Shown here: in pieces, positions 35,243 to 44,440 of the stretch
Layout of the letters: every line of letters starts with the position of its first letter
Position numbering within the stretch: the first letter of the stretch is position 1
NCBI GenBank assembly: GCA_002426015.1
Contig: DINS01000021.1
Location: 1 to 64,000 of the forward strand
Length of the DNA: 64,000 bases
Origin: Flavobacteriaceae bacterium UBA5534
GTDB lineage: Bacteria; Bacteroidota; Bacteroidia; Flavobacteriales; Flavobacteriaceae
Reading direction: 5' to 3'
Program-made: the position numbers and the translations under genes
Notes under the pieces: model-generated
What the model was told of the DNA's origin: nothing
The model's database searches: none
Seen by the model: the letters and a program-made list of their open reading frames with translations, nothing else

Positions 35243-36169
35243 TTAATCTTTTAGAAATTCAATATTCCGCTTCAACCCTTCAAATTTGGTACGCTTCACC
35301 GCTGAATCTTTAAAGATTTTTTTGAAGACATCTTCAGTTATTTCTTCCCAATCTTTTTTGGTCATGGATAACAACTCTGGATGCGGATTGAATAAAGGTT
35401 CGCTGTGAGCTTTCGAAAAACGATTCCATGGACATACATCTTGACAAATGTCACAACCAAATATCCAATCGTCAAACTGCCCTTTAAATTCTGTTGGAAT
35501 TTTTTCTTTTAGCTCGATAGTAAAATAAGAAATACATTTACTCCCATCTACTACATAAGGTTCGGTAATGGCTTGTGTTGGACAAGCATCGATACATTTG
35601 GTGCAAGTGCCACAATGGTCGGTTGTTGGTAAATCATATTCTAATTCTAAATCGATAATCAGTTCGGCAATAAAATAGAAAGAGCCAACTTGCTGTGTCA
35701 ATAAATTACTATGCTTACCAATCCAGCCTAAACCAGATTTTGCGGCCCAAGCTTTATCTAACACTGGGGCAGAGTCCACAAAAGCCCTACCATTAACGTC
35801 CCCTATTTCATCATGAATAAAGTTTAAAAGTGATTTAAGCTTGTCTTTAATGACATAATGGTAATCTGTCCCAAAAGCATATTTTGACAATTTATAACTT
35901 TCTGAATTTTGGGTTTCTGAAGGAAAATAATTCAACAACAAAGAAATGACACTTTTAGAATCTTCTACCAATTTTGTTGGGTCCAATCGCTTATCAAAAT
36001 GGTTTTCCATATAATGCATACTGCCTTGCATATTGCCATTGAGCCATTTTTCCAATCGAGGTGCTTCTTCTTCTAAAAATTGTGCTTTACTGATGCCACA
36101 AGATAAAAAACCGAGGCGTTTGGCTTCGGTTTTAATATGTTCTGAATATTTCAATTTATTATCAATCAA
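35243..36169 (-). CDS. queG: Epoxyqueuosine reductase QueG
   Basis: 308 residues. Two [4Fe-4S] motifs are plain: CGTCTKCIDACPTQAI and CDICQDVCPW. The N-terminal cobalamin-binding region includes MHYMENHFDKRLDPTKL and DSAPVLDKAWAAKSGLGWIGKHSNLL. It carries out the last step of queuosine synthesis on tRNA. The start is TTG overlapping the ruvB TGA, so translation is coupled to ruvB. Confidence 0.95.
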   Translation of the reverse strand: MIDNKLKYSEHIKTEAKRLGFLSCGISKAQFLEEEAPRLEKWLNGNMQGSMHYMENHFDKRLDPTKLVEDSKSVISLLLNYFPSETQNSESYKLSKYAFGTDYHYVIKDKLKSLLNFIHDEIGDVNGRAFVDSAPVLDKAWAAKSGLGWIGKHSNLLTQQVGSFYFIAELIIDLELEYDLPTTDHCGTCTKCIDACPTQAITEPYVVDGSKCISYFTIELKEKIPTEFKGQFDDWIFGCDICQDVCPWNRFSKAHSEPLFNPHPELLSMTKKDWEEITEDVFKKIFKDSAVKRTKFEGLKRNIEFLKD

Positions 36170-37188
36170 AACAATCCGCCTTGAATGTTACCTTTAATTT
36201 TGCCCAAATGTTTGTAGGCTAATTCTGTTACTTCACGTCCACGAGGAGTACGCATTATAAAGCCTTGTTGAATTAAGAAAGGCTCATAAACTTCTTCAAT
36301 GGTTTCAGCACTTTCACTAACAGCAGTTGCTAATGTGGTAATACCGACTGGTCCTCCTTTAAATTTATCAATGATGGTCATTAGTATCTTGTTATCCATT
36401 TCATCCAGTCCGTGTGCATCAACGTGTAGAGCCTCCAAAGCAAACTTTGCAATTTTTATATCGATACTTCCATTTCCTTTTATTTGTGCAAAATCTCTTA
36501 CACGTCTCAATAAGGCATTGGCAATACGTGGCGTTCCTCTACTTCGTCCTGCAATTTCAACAGCTGCTTCCATAGAAATGGGCACATTTAAAATTGAGGC
36601 ACTACGTTGGGTGATCGTGGTCAATAATTCTGTATTGTAATATTGCAACCTGCTTTGTATTCCGAAACGGGCTCGCATTGGAGAGGTTAACAATCCTGAA
36701 CGTGTTGTTGCTCCAATTAAAGTAAAAGGATTTAAATTGATTTGTACTGTTCTTGCATTAGGTCCAGATTCAATCATGATATCGATTTTATAATCCTCCA
36801 TGGCTGAATACAAATACTCTTCGACAATTGGGCTTAATCGATGTATTTCATCAATAAACAACACATCGCGTTCTTCAAGGTTGGTCAACAAACCTGCAAG
36901 ATCGCCAGGTTTGTCCAAAACTGGTCCTGATGTCACTTTGATGCCGACATTCAATTCGCTTGCTAAAATGTGAGCCAATGTCGTTTTGCCAAGCCCTGGA
37001 GGCCCATGAAATAAGGTATGGTCAAGTGCTTCATCTCTCAAATTAGCTGCCTTAACAAATATTTGTAGATTTTCCAATACCTGATCCTGACCAGTAAAAT
37101 CATCAAATGATAAAGGTCTTAATTTTTTTTCTACATCGAGTTCTTCTGGAGAAAAGTTATCGTTGGATGGATTTAGATTGTCGTTCAT
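36166..37188 (-). CDS. ruvB: Holliday junction branch migration DNA helicase RuvB
   Basis: 340 residues of the AAA+ family: Walker A GPPGLGKTTLAH, Walker B LFIDEIHRL, sensor GATTRSGLL, arginine finger region PMRARFG, and a C-terminal winged helix ending with FIMRTPRGREVTELAYKHLG. It forms the hexameric motor that moves Holliday junctions with RuvA. Its ATG lies 7 nt from a -7 box, right after the coxA terminator. Confidence 0.97.
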   Translation of the reverse strand: MNDNLNPSNDNFSPEELDVEKKLRPLSFDDFTGQDQVLENLQIFVKAANLRDEALDHTLFHGPPGLGKTTLAHILASELNVGIKVTSGPVLDKPGDLAGLLTNLEERDVLFIDEIHRLSPIVEEYLYSAMEDYKIDIMIESGPNARTVQINLNPFTLIGATTRSGLLTSPMRARFGIQSRLQYYNTELLTTITQRSASILNVPISMEAAVEIAGRSRGTPRIANALLRRVRDFAQIKGNGSIDIKIAKFALEALHVDAHGLDEMDNKILMTIIDKFKGGPVGITTLATAVSESAETIEEVYEPFLIQQGFIMRTPRGREVTELAYKHLGKIKGNIQGGLF

Positions 37189-37195
37189 ATGAAAA

Positions 37196-37203
37196 CAAAG
37201 ATA
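37196..37203 (-). promoter_or_regulatory. -7 box TATCTTTG at the start of ruvB-queG
   Basis: Exact TAnnTTTG on the minus strand with 7 nt to the ruvB ATG. The predicted transcript has almost no leader. It sits 4 nt past the arm of the coxA terminator. Confidence 0.5.
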
Positions 37204-37207
37204 AACA

Positions 37208-37236
37208 AAAAGCCTTTCTAAATTAGAAAGGCTTTT
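37208..37236 (-). terminator. Terminator of the act-cox operon
   Basis: Arms AAAAGCCTTTCTAA and TTAGAAAGGCTTTT pair around a very small loop; followed on the minus strand by T residues. It lies 21 nt past the coxA stop. Confidence 0.88.
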
Positions 37237-37257
37237 GTTGTATTATTATATTTTTAT

Positions 37258-39051
37258 TTAGTGCTGTAGTTCTTCTTCACCTTCTTTTAAAGGTACATTT
37301 TGTGGCACAAAATCATCATCATGTCCTGGCTTACTATAATCGTAAGACCAACGATATACATGAGGTATTTCACCTTCCCAGTTACCATGAATATGCTTCA
37401 CAGGTGCAGTCCATTCTAAAGTAGTAGATCTCCAAGGATTTTGTACTGTTTTCTTACCAAAGAACATACTGCTAAAGAAGTTGTATAAATATACCAATTG
37501 AAATACACCTCCAATTAAAGCAAAAATGGTAATGATCACATTCACATTGGCCAAATCATCAAACAATGGAAAATTAGAGTTTGTGTAATAACGTCTTGGC
37601 AATCCTGCCATACCTATAAAGTGCATTGGGAAGAATACACCATAAGCACAGATGGCTGTGACCCAAAAATGTAAGTATCCTAAATTTTTGTTCAACATAC
37701 GTCCAAACATTTTTGGATACCAATGGTAAATACCAGCAAACATTCCGTAAAGTGCAGAAATACCCATTACTAAATGGAAGTGAGCAATAACGAAATACGT
37801 ATCGTGAACATTAATATCTAGTGCGCTATCTCCAAGAATGATTCCTGTCAAACCTCCAGTAATAAACGTTGAAACGAAACCAATCGAGAATAACATTGCT
37901 GGATTAAGTTGCAGATTCCCTTTCCAAATGGTCGTTATCCAGTTGAAGGCTTTTACCGCTGAAGGTATTGCAATCAATAAAGTTGTAAATGTAAATACTG
38001 ATCCAAGGAATGGATTCATACCAGAAATAAACATATGGTGACCCCAAACGATGGTTGATAAAAATGCAATTGCTAAAATAGAAGCCACCATGGCACGATA
38101 ACCAAAGATAGGTTTACGTGAGTTGGATGCCATAATTTCAGAAACCAATCCCATTGCTGGAAGGATAACGATATATACTTCTGGATGTCCTAAAAACCAA
38201 AATAAGTGTTCAAACAATACAGGTGAACCACCTTGATAATGTAATACTTCGCCTTGAATAAATATGTCTGATAAGAAGAATGATGTCCCAAAACTTCTAT
38301 CCATTATTAACAATAACGCTGCTGAAAGTAATACTGGGAAAGAAATAACTCCAATGACAGCTGTAATGAAAAACGCCCAGATTGTTAATGGCAAACGTGT
38401 CATTGACATTCCTTTTGTGCGTAAGTTGATAACAGTAACAATATAGTTTAATGATCCTAATAAAGACGACGCAATAAAGATAGCCATCGATACCAACCAT
38501 AAGGTCATACCCATTCCTGAACCTCCTTGTGCCATTGGTAAAGCACTTAATGGTGGGTAAATTGTCCATCCAGCTGCTGCAGGTCCTGCTTCAACAAATA
38601 AAGAGATGACCATGATGACACTCGATAGGAAGAACAGCCAATACGATACCATATTTAAAAACCCAGATGCCATATCTCGTGCTCCAATTTGCAGCGGAAT
38701 TAATAAGTTACTAAACGTACCACTTAAACCCGCTGTCAATACAAAGAATACCATGATTGTACCATGTATAGTAACTAATGCCAAATAAATATCTGCATCC
38801 ATAACACCTTCTGGAGCCCATTTGCCCAATAAGGCTTCAAACAACACGTTAGGTTGTTCTGGCCAAGCAATTTGCATACGAAACATTAAAGACATGATGA
38901 CACCAATAACTCCCATGATGGTACCAGTAATCAAATACTGTTTAGCAATCATTTTATGATCTTGGCTAAAGATATACTTGGTTACAAATGTTTCTTTATG
39001 ATGATGTCCGTGATCGTCGTCGTGTGCGTGAGTATCTGCGTGTGTTGACAT
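37258..39051 (-). CDS. coxA: Cytochrome c oxidase subunit I
   Basis: 597 residues, about 12-14 membrane helices. Heme a/a3 and CuB ligands can be placed in VTIHGTIMVFF, FWFLGHPEVYIVILPAMG, WGHHMFISGM and HDTYFVIAHFHLVMG; the K-channel-type Tyr follows in HPEVY. It reduces O2 to water and pumps protons. The N-terminus is rich in His and Asp (HADTHAHDDDHGHHHKE). It is the last gene of the act-cox operon. Confidence 0.96.
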   Translation of the reverse strand: MSTHADTHAHDDDHGHHHKETFVTKYIFSQDHKMIAKQYLITGTIMGVIGVIMSLMFRMQIAWPEQPNVLFEALLGKWAPEGVMDADIYLALVTIHGTIMVFFVLTAGLSGTFSNLLIPLQIGARDMASGFLNMVSYWLFFLSSVIMVISLFVEAGPAAAGWTIYPPLSALPMAQGGSGMGMTLWLVSMAIFIASSLLGSLNYIVTVINLRTKGMSMTRLPLTIWAFFITAVIGVISFPVLLSAALLLIMDRSFGTSFFLSDIFIQGEVLHYQGGSPVLFEHLFWFLGHPEVYIVILPAMGLVSEIMASNSRKPIFGYRAMVASILAIAFLSTIVWGHHMFISGMNPFLGSVFTFTTLLIAIPSAVKAFNWITTIWKGNLQLNPAMLFSIGFVSTFITGGLTGIILGDSALDINVHDTYFVIAHFHLVMGISALYGMFAGIYHWYPKMFGRMLNKNLGYLHFWVTAICAYGVFFPMHFIGMAGLPRRYYTNSNFPLFDDLANVNVIITIFALIGGVFQLVYLYNFFSSMFFGKKTVQNPWRSTTLEWTAPVKHIHGNWEGEIPHVYRWSYDYSKPGHDDDFVPQNVPLKEGEEELQH

Positions 39052-39088
39052 AATCTATATATACTTTTTTAAAACGATTTTTATTAGT

Positions 39089-40159
39089 TTAGTTTAAAGA
39101 ATTTTTGAATTCTTTCTGTTCTTTCATCCAAGCATCAAACTCTTCTTGAGTTTCTACGATGATTTTCATTTGCATGTTGTAGTGAGATTTACCACAAATC
39201 TTGTTACATAACAATAGATAATCAAAATCATAACGCTCTAAGGCTTCTCCGCCTTTTGCAACTAAATCTTTGCTTTTGTCTGCTCTTATTTCGTTGATGC
39301 GTTGTACTTTTTCAACCATATCAGGGTTTTCCCTCATTTGAGCGGTTGTCACAGTTGGTGTGAAACCAAATTGAGTGATCATTCCAGGAACACAGTTCAT
39401 TTGCGCTCTAAAATGAGGCATATAAGCTGAATGTAACACGTCTTGTGAACGCATTTTGAACAATACTGGCTTATTTACTACCAAATGAAGTTCTGTAGTG
39501 ATAACATCGTCTTGTGCATTTGGATCGGCTTCATCCAATCCTAAAATGTTGGCTTTATCTAAATCAATCAATCTGACGTTAGCTTGCCCTAATACATTAT
39601 CTTGACCTGCATAACGGGCTTTCCAGTTGAACTGTTGAGCATATAATTCGACCATCATTGGGTCGTCATCTTCATTGACATTCATAATACTTGTCCATGT
39701 GAATAATCCGTAAATGATTAATCCTGCAAGCACAATTACTGGAATGATAGTCCAAATGGCTTCTAATGTGTTATTGTCAGCAAAGAACAGTGCTTTTTTA
39801 CCCTTTTCGCCTCTGTATTTAAAAGCAAAGTAATGAAGTAAAAACTGTGTGATTGTCTGCACGATAAAAATGATTACCATAGAGATAATCATCAAGTTAT
39901 CGAGTTCAGGTCCATGAGCAGATGCCGAGTTTGACATCAAAGGCAAATCGCCCCATTTCACAAAACACACAATTGTTATGGCATAAATGAAGAGTAGGAA
40001 ACCTATCATTAAATAGCCGTTTATTTTATTGTCATAGTCTGTGGCGACACCAGTATCTGATGTGCTCGTATTAACTTGAGCTAAATCAAATATTTTCACC
40101 ATCTGCCAAATGGCAACAGCTACAAAAAGTACTATAATAATTGTTAAAAAAGCAGTCAT
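39089..40159 (-). CDS. coxB: Cytochrome c oxidase subunit II
   Basis: 356 residues. An N-terminal hydrophobic segment and two TM helices (about 80-100 and 125-150) precede the cupredoxin domain. CuA ligands: HSAYMPHFRAQ (His) and CNKICGKSHYNMQM (C-x3-C-x3-H-x2-M). It takes electrons from cytochrome c or straight from ACIII heme and passes them to subunit I. No cytochrome c domain is fused to it. 37 nt upstream of coxA. Confidence 0.95.
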   Translation of the reverse strand: MTAFLTIIIVLFVAVAIWQMVKIFDLAQVNTSTSDTGVATDYDNKINGYLMIGFLLFIYAITIVCFVKWGDLPLMSNSASAHGPELDNLMIISMVIIFIVQTITQFLLHYFAFKYRGEKGKKALFFADNNTLEAIWTIIPVIVLAGLIIYGLFTWTSIMNVNEDDDPMMVELYAQQFNWKARYAGQDNVLGQANVRLIDLDKANILGLDEADPNAQDDVITTELHLVVNKPVLFKMRSQDVLHSAYMPHFRAQMNCVPGMITQFGFTPTVTTAQMRENPDMVEKVQRINEIRADKSKDLVAKGGEALERYDFDYLLLCNKICGKSHYNMQMKIIVETQEEFDAWMKEQKEFKNSLN

Positions 40160-40187
40160 TGTCGTTTCTCTTCTTTATTTAATTTAA

Positions 40188-41549
40188 TTAATAATGGAAA
40201 TGTTCACTTTCTTTAATGAATGGATTTCCTTTTGCCAGTAATGGTGCTTTTGTTAAAGCCGTAAATACTACAAATATGAATAATCCAGCAAATAATAATA
40301 TCGAGCTAATTTCTGGAATACCTATAAACCAACGGTCTCCGACAGTTGCAGGCATTATCATATTGAAAATATCTATATAATGTCCGCATAAAATAACGAT
40401 ACCAGCCATCACAACAAACCAAGGAATACGTTTGTAATCACTATTCATCAATATCAATAATGGGAACACAAAGTTCATAACGACCATTCCTAAAAATGGT
40501 AATTGGTAATCTTGGAATCTTGTTACGAAATAGGTTACTTCTTCTGGAATGTTTGAATACCATATCAACATAAATTGTGAGAACCACAAATACGTCCAGA
40601 AAATACTGATACCAAACATAAATTTAGCTAAATCGTGTAAGTGACTATCATTTACAAATGGTAAAAGTCCTTTAGATTTTAAATACATCGTTACCATCGC
40701 AATTACAGTGATACCACTAACAAACATACTTGCAAATACGTACCATCCAAATAATGTTGAGAACCAGTGAGGGTCAACACTCATAATCCAATCCCAAGAC
40801 ATCATTGATTCTGTATAAATATAGAATACTAAAAACGCTGCTGAAATACGGAATGATTTTTTGAAATTACGATTATCGTTGACATCGGCATTATCTTGTG
40901 CAATAGAAAACTTACGTGCAAAATGTCTGTAAGTACACCATCCTGCAATAAATATCAGTCCTCTAATAATAAATCCAGTCATGTTTAAGAAGCCTGACTT
41001 ACCTTGAATTAATTTGTCATGAGCAACAACTTCTGGGTCCATCCAAACGAATAAGTTGTAATGTCCTATGGTTCCTGAAGCCACAGCAATTCCTAAAACA
41101 ATTAATGCTCCTGGCAATAAATAGGCTGTGATCCCTTCCATGACTCTGAACAATACTGGAGACCATCCAGCTTGTGCTGCAAATTGTATTGCATAAAACG
41201 CTAAAGCGCCTAATGCTATCATCATAAAGAAGAAAGCTGCTACATATAATGCAGACCAAGGTCTGTTGGCAATTTGATGCTGAACATGTTTTGCGTGTTC
41301 ATCACCATGGTGAGCTTCTGCAACGTCAACATGAGCTTCTTCTGATGACTGTTCGCCGTGAGTAGCAACCGCTTCATGTGCTGCAGCTTCTCCATGACCA
41401 CCTCCATGTGCAGATGCTTCTTCTGCAAGCATTGTTTTTACTTCATCTAAAGATTTGTGAGATGTCATAAAACCATATCCAACACCTAATAATCCTAAAA
41501 TGATTAAGGCGAATGAAAATGTCTTTAATTTATTTGAAAATGTATACAT
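40188..41549 (-). CDS. actF: Alternative complex III subunit ActF (quinone-binding membrane subunit 2)
   Basis: 453 residues, about ten membrane helices, related to the NrfD/PsrC-like subunit ActC but shorter. Typical features: SMMSWDWIMSVDPHWFSTLFGWYVFAS and YLWFSQFMLIWYSNIPEE. After the first helix comes a His/Glu/Ala-rich stretch (about residues 45-90, with HGGGHGEAAAHE and HHGDEHAKH). ActF faces ActC in the membrane arm of ACIII. It starts 2 nt after actE ends. Confidence 0.92.
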   Translation of the reverse strand: MYTFSNKLKTFSFALIILGLLGVGYGFMTSHKSLDEVKTMLAEEASAHGGGHGEAAAHEAVATHGEQSSEEAHVDVAEAHHGDEHAKHVQHQIANRPWSALYVAAFFFMMIALGALAFYAIQFAAQAGWSPVLFRVMEGITAYLLPGALIVLGIAVASGTIGHYNLFVWMDPEVVAHDKLIQGKSGFLNMTGFIIRGLIFIAGWCTYRHFARKFSIAQDNADVNDNRNFKKSFRISAAFLVFYIYTESMMSWDWIMSVDPHWFSTLFGWYVFASMFVSGITVIAMVTMYLKSKGLLPFVNDSHLHDLAKFMFGISIFWTYLWFSQFMLIWYSNIPEEVTYFVTRFQDYQLPFLGMVVMNFVFPLLILMNSDYKRIPWFVVMAGIVILCGHYIDIFNMIMPATVGDRWFIGIPEISSILLFAGLFIFVVFTALTKAPLLAKGNPFIKESEHFHY

Positions 41550-41551
41550 AT

Positions 41552-42133
41552 CTATATTGAATCTTTAACAGTCTTATTTCCTCCTAATTCTGATTTTAAG
41601 TCCATAACGTAGTTAACTACTTGCCAACGTTCTTCTTCGTTAAGTTGATTGGCATAAGAACCCATGGCGTTTTTACCATAATAAATAGTATGATAAACAC
41701 TTCCAGCAGTAATTGCTCTACCAGCATCATCATAACTAGGTACACCCAAAATCTTTTCTCTTTTTACAAGGTTACCTTGTCCATCTCCTTTCTTTCCATG
41801 ACAAATGCCACAGTAAATATCATATAACTGACCTCCACGAATGGGATCAATTTGTGTAGAATCTAACGGACTCACTACAGTTTCTTTAGCCAATAAATAT
41901 CCATCATTGGTATTATCAATGTCAAAAGGTGTAAATCCTCTTGGAATTGAACCTTCTGCTGGCAACTGGGCTTCAACACCATTTGCAAAAGCATTAGACT
42001 CACTGTAAGTTTCATATCCTACAGGTTCGTACATATTTGGCATGAATTGGTAATTAGGTCTTGTATCTTTTTTACATGAAGCAAAAGATACTAATACGAT
42101 AACCAATATTGTTGTTTTAAATAAGCTTCTCAT
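41552..42133 (-). CDS. actE: Alternative complex III subunit ActE (monoheme cytochrome c lipoprotein)
   Basis: I use the ATG at 42133 (193 residues), giving a lipoprotein signal that ends VSFASC; the frame also extends to a TTG at 42139. The heme c motif CGICH is near residue 112, and Met in YYGKNAMGSYANQL is the probable sixth ligand. NMYEPVGYETYSES and PVEGSIPRGF-like sequence are typical of ActE. It is the electron exit heme subunit of ACIII, next to the oxidase. Confidence 0.93.
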   Translation of the reverse strand: MRSLFKTTILVIVLVSFASCKKDTRPNYQFMPNMYEPVGYETYSESNAFANGVEAQLPAEGSIPRGFTPFDIDNTNDGYLLAKETVVSPLDSTQIDPIRGGQLYDIYCGICHGKKGDGQGNLVKREKILGVPSYDDAGRAITAGSVYHTIYYGKNAMGSYANQLNEEERWQVVNYVMDLKSELGGNKTVKDSI

Positions 42134-42142
42134 AATCAACTA

Positions 42143-42676
42143 TTAATGCGCTTTATCAATGATGTTAATTTCTACTGCTCCTGTCTCTTTTAATAATTGA
42201 GCTAATTCTTTTTCGTTATTGTGAATTGCAATTTCCATTAAGAAATGGTCATCAGTCGTTCTTGGATCAGGATTTTCAGCTTTTTTGAATGGCCACATCC
42301 TACTTCTTAAATAAAATGTAATCACCATTAAATGCGCTGCAAAAAACACGGTCAACTCAAACATAATTGGCACAAACGCAGGCATGTTTTCAATATAACT
42401 GAAACTTGGTTTTCCACCAATATTTTGAGGCCAATCTTCGATCATGATGAAATTCATCATCACAATAGCAACGGTCAACCCAATGCATCCATATATAAAT
42501 GAAGCAATTGCAATACGTGTTGGGGCCAATCCCATGGCTTTGTCTAAACCATGCACTGGAAAAGGCGTAAATATTTCTTCTATATGATGTCTTTCAGCTT
42601 TCACTTTCTTGACAGCTGACATTAACACATCATCATCAGTATAAATAGCGTGAATTACTTTTGAAGATTCTTCCAT
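42143..42676 (-). CDS. actD: Alternative complex III subunit ActD (DUF3341)
   Basis: 177 residues. A soluble start (VIHAIYTDDDVLMSAVKKVKAERHHIEEIFTPFPVHGLDKAMG) is followed by two membrane helices and the PxFxPIMFELTVFFAAHLM segment, all typical of DUF3341/ActD. It is a structural membrane subunit of ACIII. 7 nt downstream of actC. Confidence 0.92.
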   Translation of the reverse strand: MEESSKVIHAIYTDDDVLMSAVKKVKAERHHIEEIFTPFPVHGLDKAMGLAPTRIAIASFIYGCIGLTVAIVMMNFIMIEDWPQNIGGKPSFSYIENMPAFVPIMFELTVFFAAHLMVITFYLRSRMWPFKKAENPDPRTTDDHFLMEIAIHNNEKELAQLLKETGAVEINIIDKAH

Positions 42677-42683
42677 ACTATTA

Positions 42684-44411
42684 TTAGTTTATTAGTTTTT
42701 TAGCTTGTCCAGACCAATCATCACGTTCTGCTCTTCCTGGGAATGAGCCTGTGATTTCGTCTAACAAGTCGTATTCTCTTTTTGTCATTTTGCTCACTTG
42801 TAAGAATGTATAAATGCCTATACTATTCAGTACTTCTTCCATTTTTGGTCCAATACCATTTATTTGCTTAAGGTCGTCCGCTTTTTGAGTATTGGCATCA
42901 AACTTACCTATGCTTTCAAATAAACTATTGACTTTATCTGAAGTGTCTGCTTTTGCTTTTGAAGGTGATTTAACAGTACCTTGTTTTCCAGAAGTTCTTG
43001 GATCGGCACCTGTACCGACCAAACTATCACCTCTTTCTCTAATGTTTTTATATCGCTCACCAGATGATTTCAAGATTGTTTTTACTTCTGCCTGTGCTAT
43101 TACAGGAAATGTACGTGCGTATAATAAGAACAATACAAAGAAGAATCCAATGGTTCCGATAAAAATTCCTATATCAACAAATGTTGGTTGGAACATTGTC
43201 CAAGATGATGGTAAGTAATCTCTGTGCAATGAGGTTACGATAATAACGAAACGCTCAAACCACATACCCACGTTTACCACAATAGAGATAAAGAATGAGA
43301 ACATGATACTTGTTCTTAATCTCTTGAACCACATAAACTGTGGCGAGAACACGTTACAAGACATCATCATCCAGTATGCCCAAGCGTAAGGACCTGTTGC
43401 TCTGTTTAAGAATGCGTATTGCTCATATTCTACTCCAGAGTACCAAGCGATGAACAACTCTGTGATATATGCCACACCAACGATAGAACCTGTTATCATG
43501 ATAACGATGTTCATCAATTCGATATGTTGCACTGTAATATAATCTTCAAGGCTACATACCTTTCTCATAATGATAAGGAGGGTATTTACCATGGCAAATC
43601 CCGAGAAAATTGCTCCTGCAACGAAGTATGGTGGGAAAATTGTGGTATGCCAACCTGGTATTACTGATGTTGCGAAATCAAAGGATACAATTGTATGTAC
43701 AGAAAGTACAAGTGGTGTTGCTAAACCTGCAAGTACCAAAGATACTTCCTCAAAACGTTGCCAGTCTTTTGCTCTACCTGTCCATCCAAAACTTAATAAT
43801 GAATAGATTTTCTTTTGGAAAGGCTTTACTGCCCTATCTCTAATCATTGCGAAATCTGGCAATAATCCTGTCCACCAGAACACTAATGAAACCGATAAGT
43901 ACGTTGAGATTGCAAAAACGTCCCAAAGTAGTGGTGAGTTAAAGTTGACCCAAAGTGAACCAAATTGATTTGGAATTGGTAATACCCAATAGCCTAACCA
44001 TGGACGGCCCATGTGAATGACAGGGAATAAACCTGCTTGAACCACCGAGAAAATAGTCATTGCTTCAGCAGAACGGTTAATCGCCATTCTCCATTTTTGA
44101 CGGAACAGTAAAAGTACAGCAGAAATCAGTGTTCCTGCGTGACCAATACCAACCCACCAAACGAAGTTAGTAATATCCCAAGCCCAACCAACGGTTTTGT
44201 TAAGACCCCAAACACCAATTCCAGTTGAAATGGTATAAATGATACACCCAATCCCCCAAAGAAATGCTACTAATGAAATAGAAAAAACTATCCACCATGC
44301 TTTATTGGCTTTTCCTTCTACAGGTCTTGCTACATCCACAGATACATCATGGTATGATTTTTCGCCTGTAACTAAAGGTCTTCTAATAGGTGCTTCGTAA
44401 TGAGACGCCAT
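42684..44411 (-). CDS. actC: Alternative complex III subunit ActC (NrfD-like quinone-binding subunit 1) with C-terminal HhH-like extension
   Basis: 575 residues. Ten membrane helices of the NrfD/PsrC type (about 30-440), including the FVWWVGIGHAGTLISA motif near the quinol site and HTIVSFDFATSVIPGWHTTIFPPYFVAGAIFSG. From about residue 455 a Lys/Ser/Thr linker leads to a 65-residue domain, DLKQINGIGPKMEEVLNSIGIYTFLQVSKM, which resembles a helix-hairpin-helix (RuvA/L21-type) fold. The added domain is unusual for an energy-transducing membrane subunit. 29 nt downstream of actB. Confidence 0.93.
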   Translation of the reverse strand: MASHYEAPIRRPLVTGEKSYHDVSVDVARPVEGKANKAWWIVFSISLVAFLWGIGCIIYTISTGIGVWGLNKTVGWAWDITNFVWWVGIGHAGTLISAVLLLFRQKWRMAINRSAEAMTIFSVVQAGLFPVIHMGRPWLGYWVLPIPNQFGSLWVNFNSPLLWDVFAISTYLSVSLVFWWTGLLPDFAMIRDRAVKPFQKKIYSLLSFGWTGRAKDWQRFEEVSLVLAGLATPLVLSVHTIVSFDFATSVIPGWHTTIFPPYFVAGAIFSGFAMVNTLLIIMRKVCSLEDYITVQHIELMNIVIMITGSIVGVAYITELFIAWYSGVEYEQYAFLNRATGPYAWAYWMMMSCNVFSPQFMWFKRLRTSIMFSFFISIVVNVGMWFERFVIIVTSLHRDYLPSSWTMFQPTFVDIGIFIGTIGFFFVLFLLYARTFPVIAQAEVKTILKSSGERYKNIRERGDSLVGTGADPRTSGKQGTVKSPSKAKADTSDKVNSLFESIGKFDANTQKADDLKQINGIGPKMEEVLNSIGIYTFLQVSKMTKREYDLLDEITGSFPGRAERDDWSGQAKKLIN

Positions 44412-44440
44412 ATCTTTATATAATTATTACTTAATTAATA

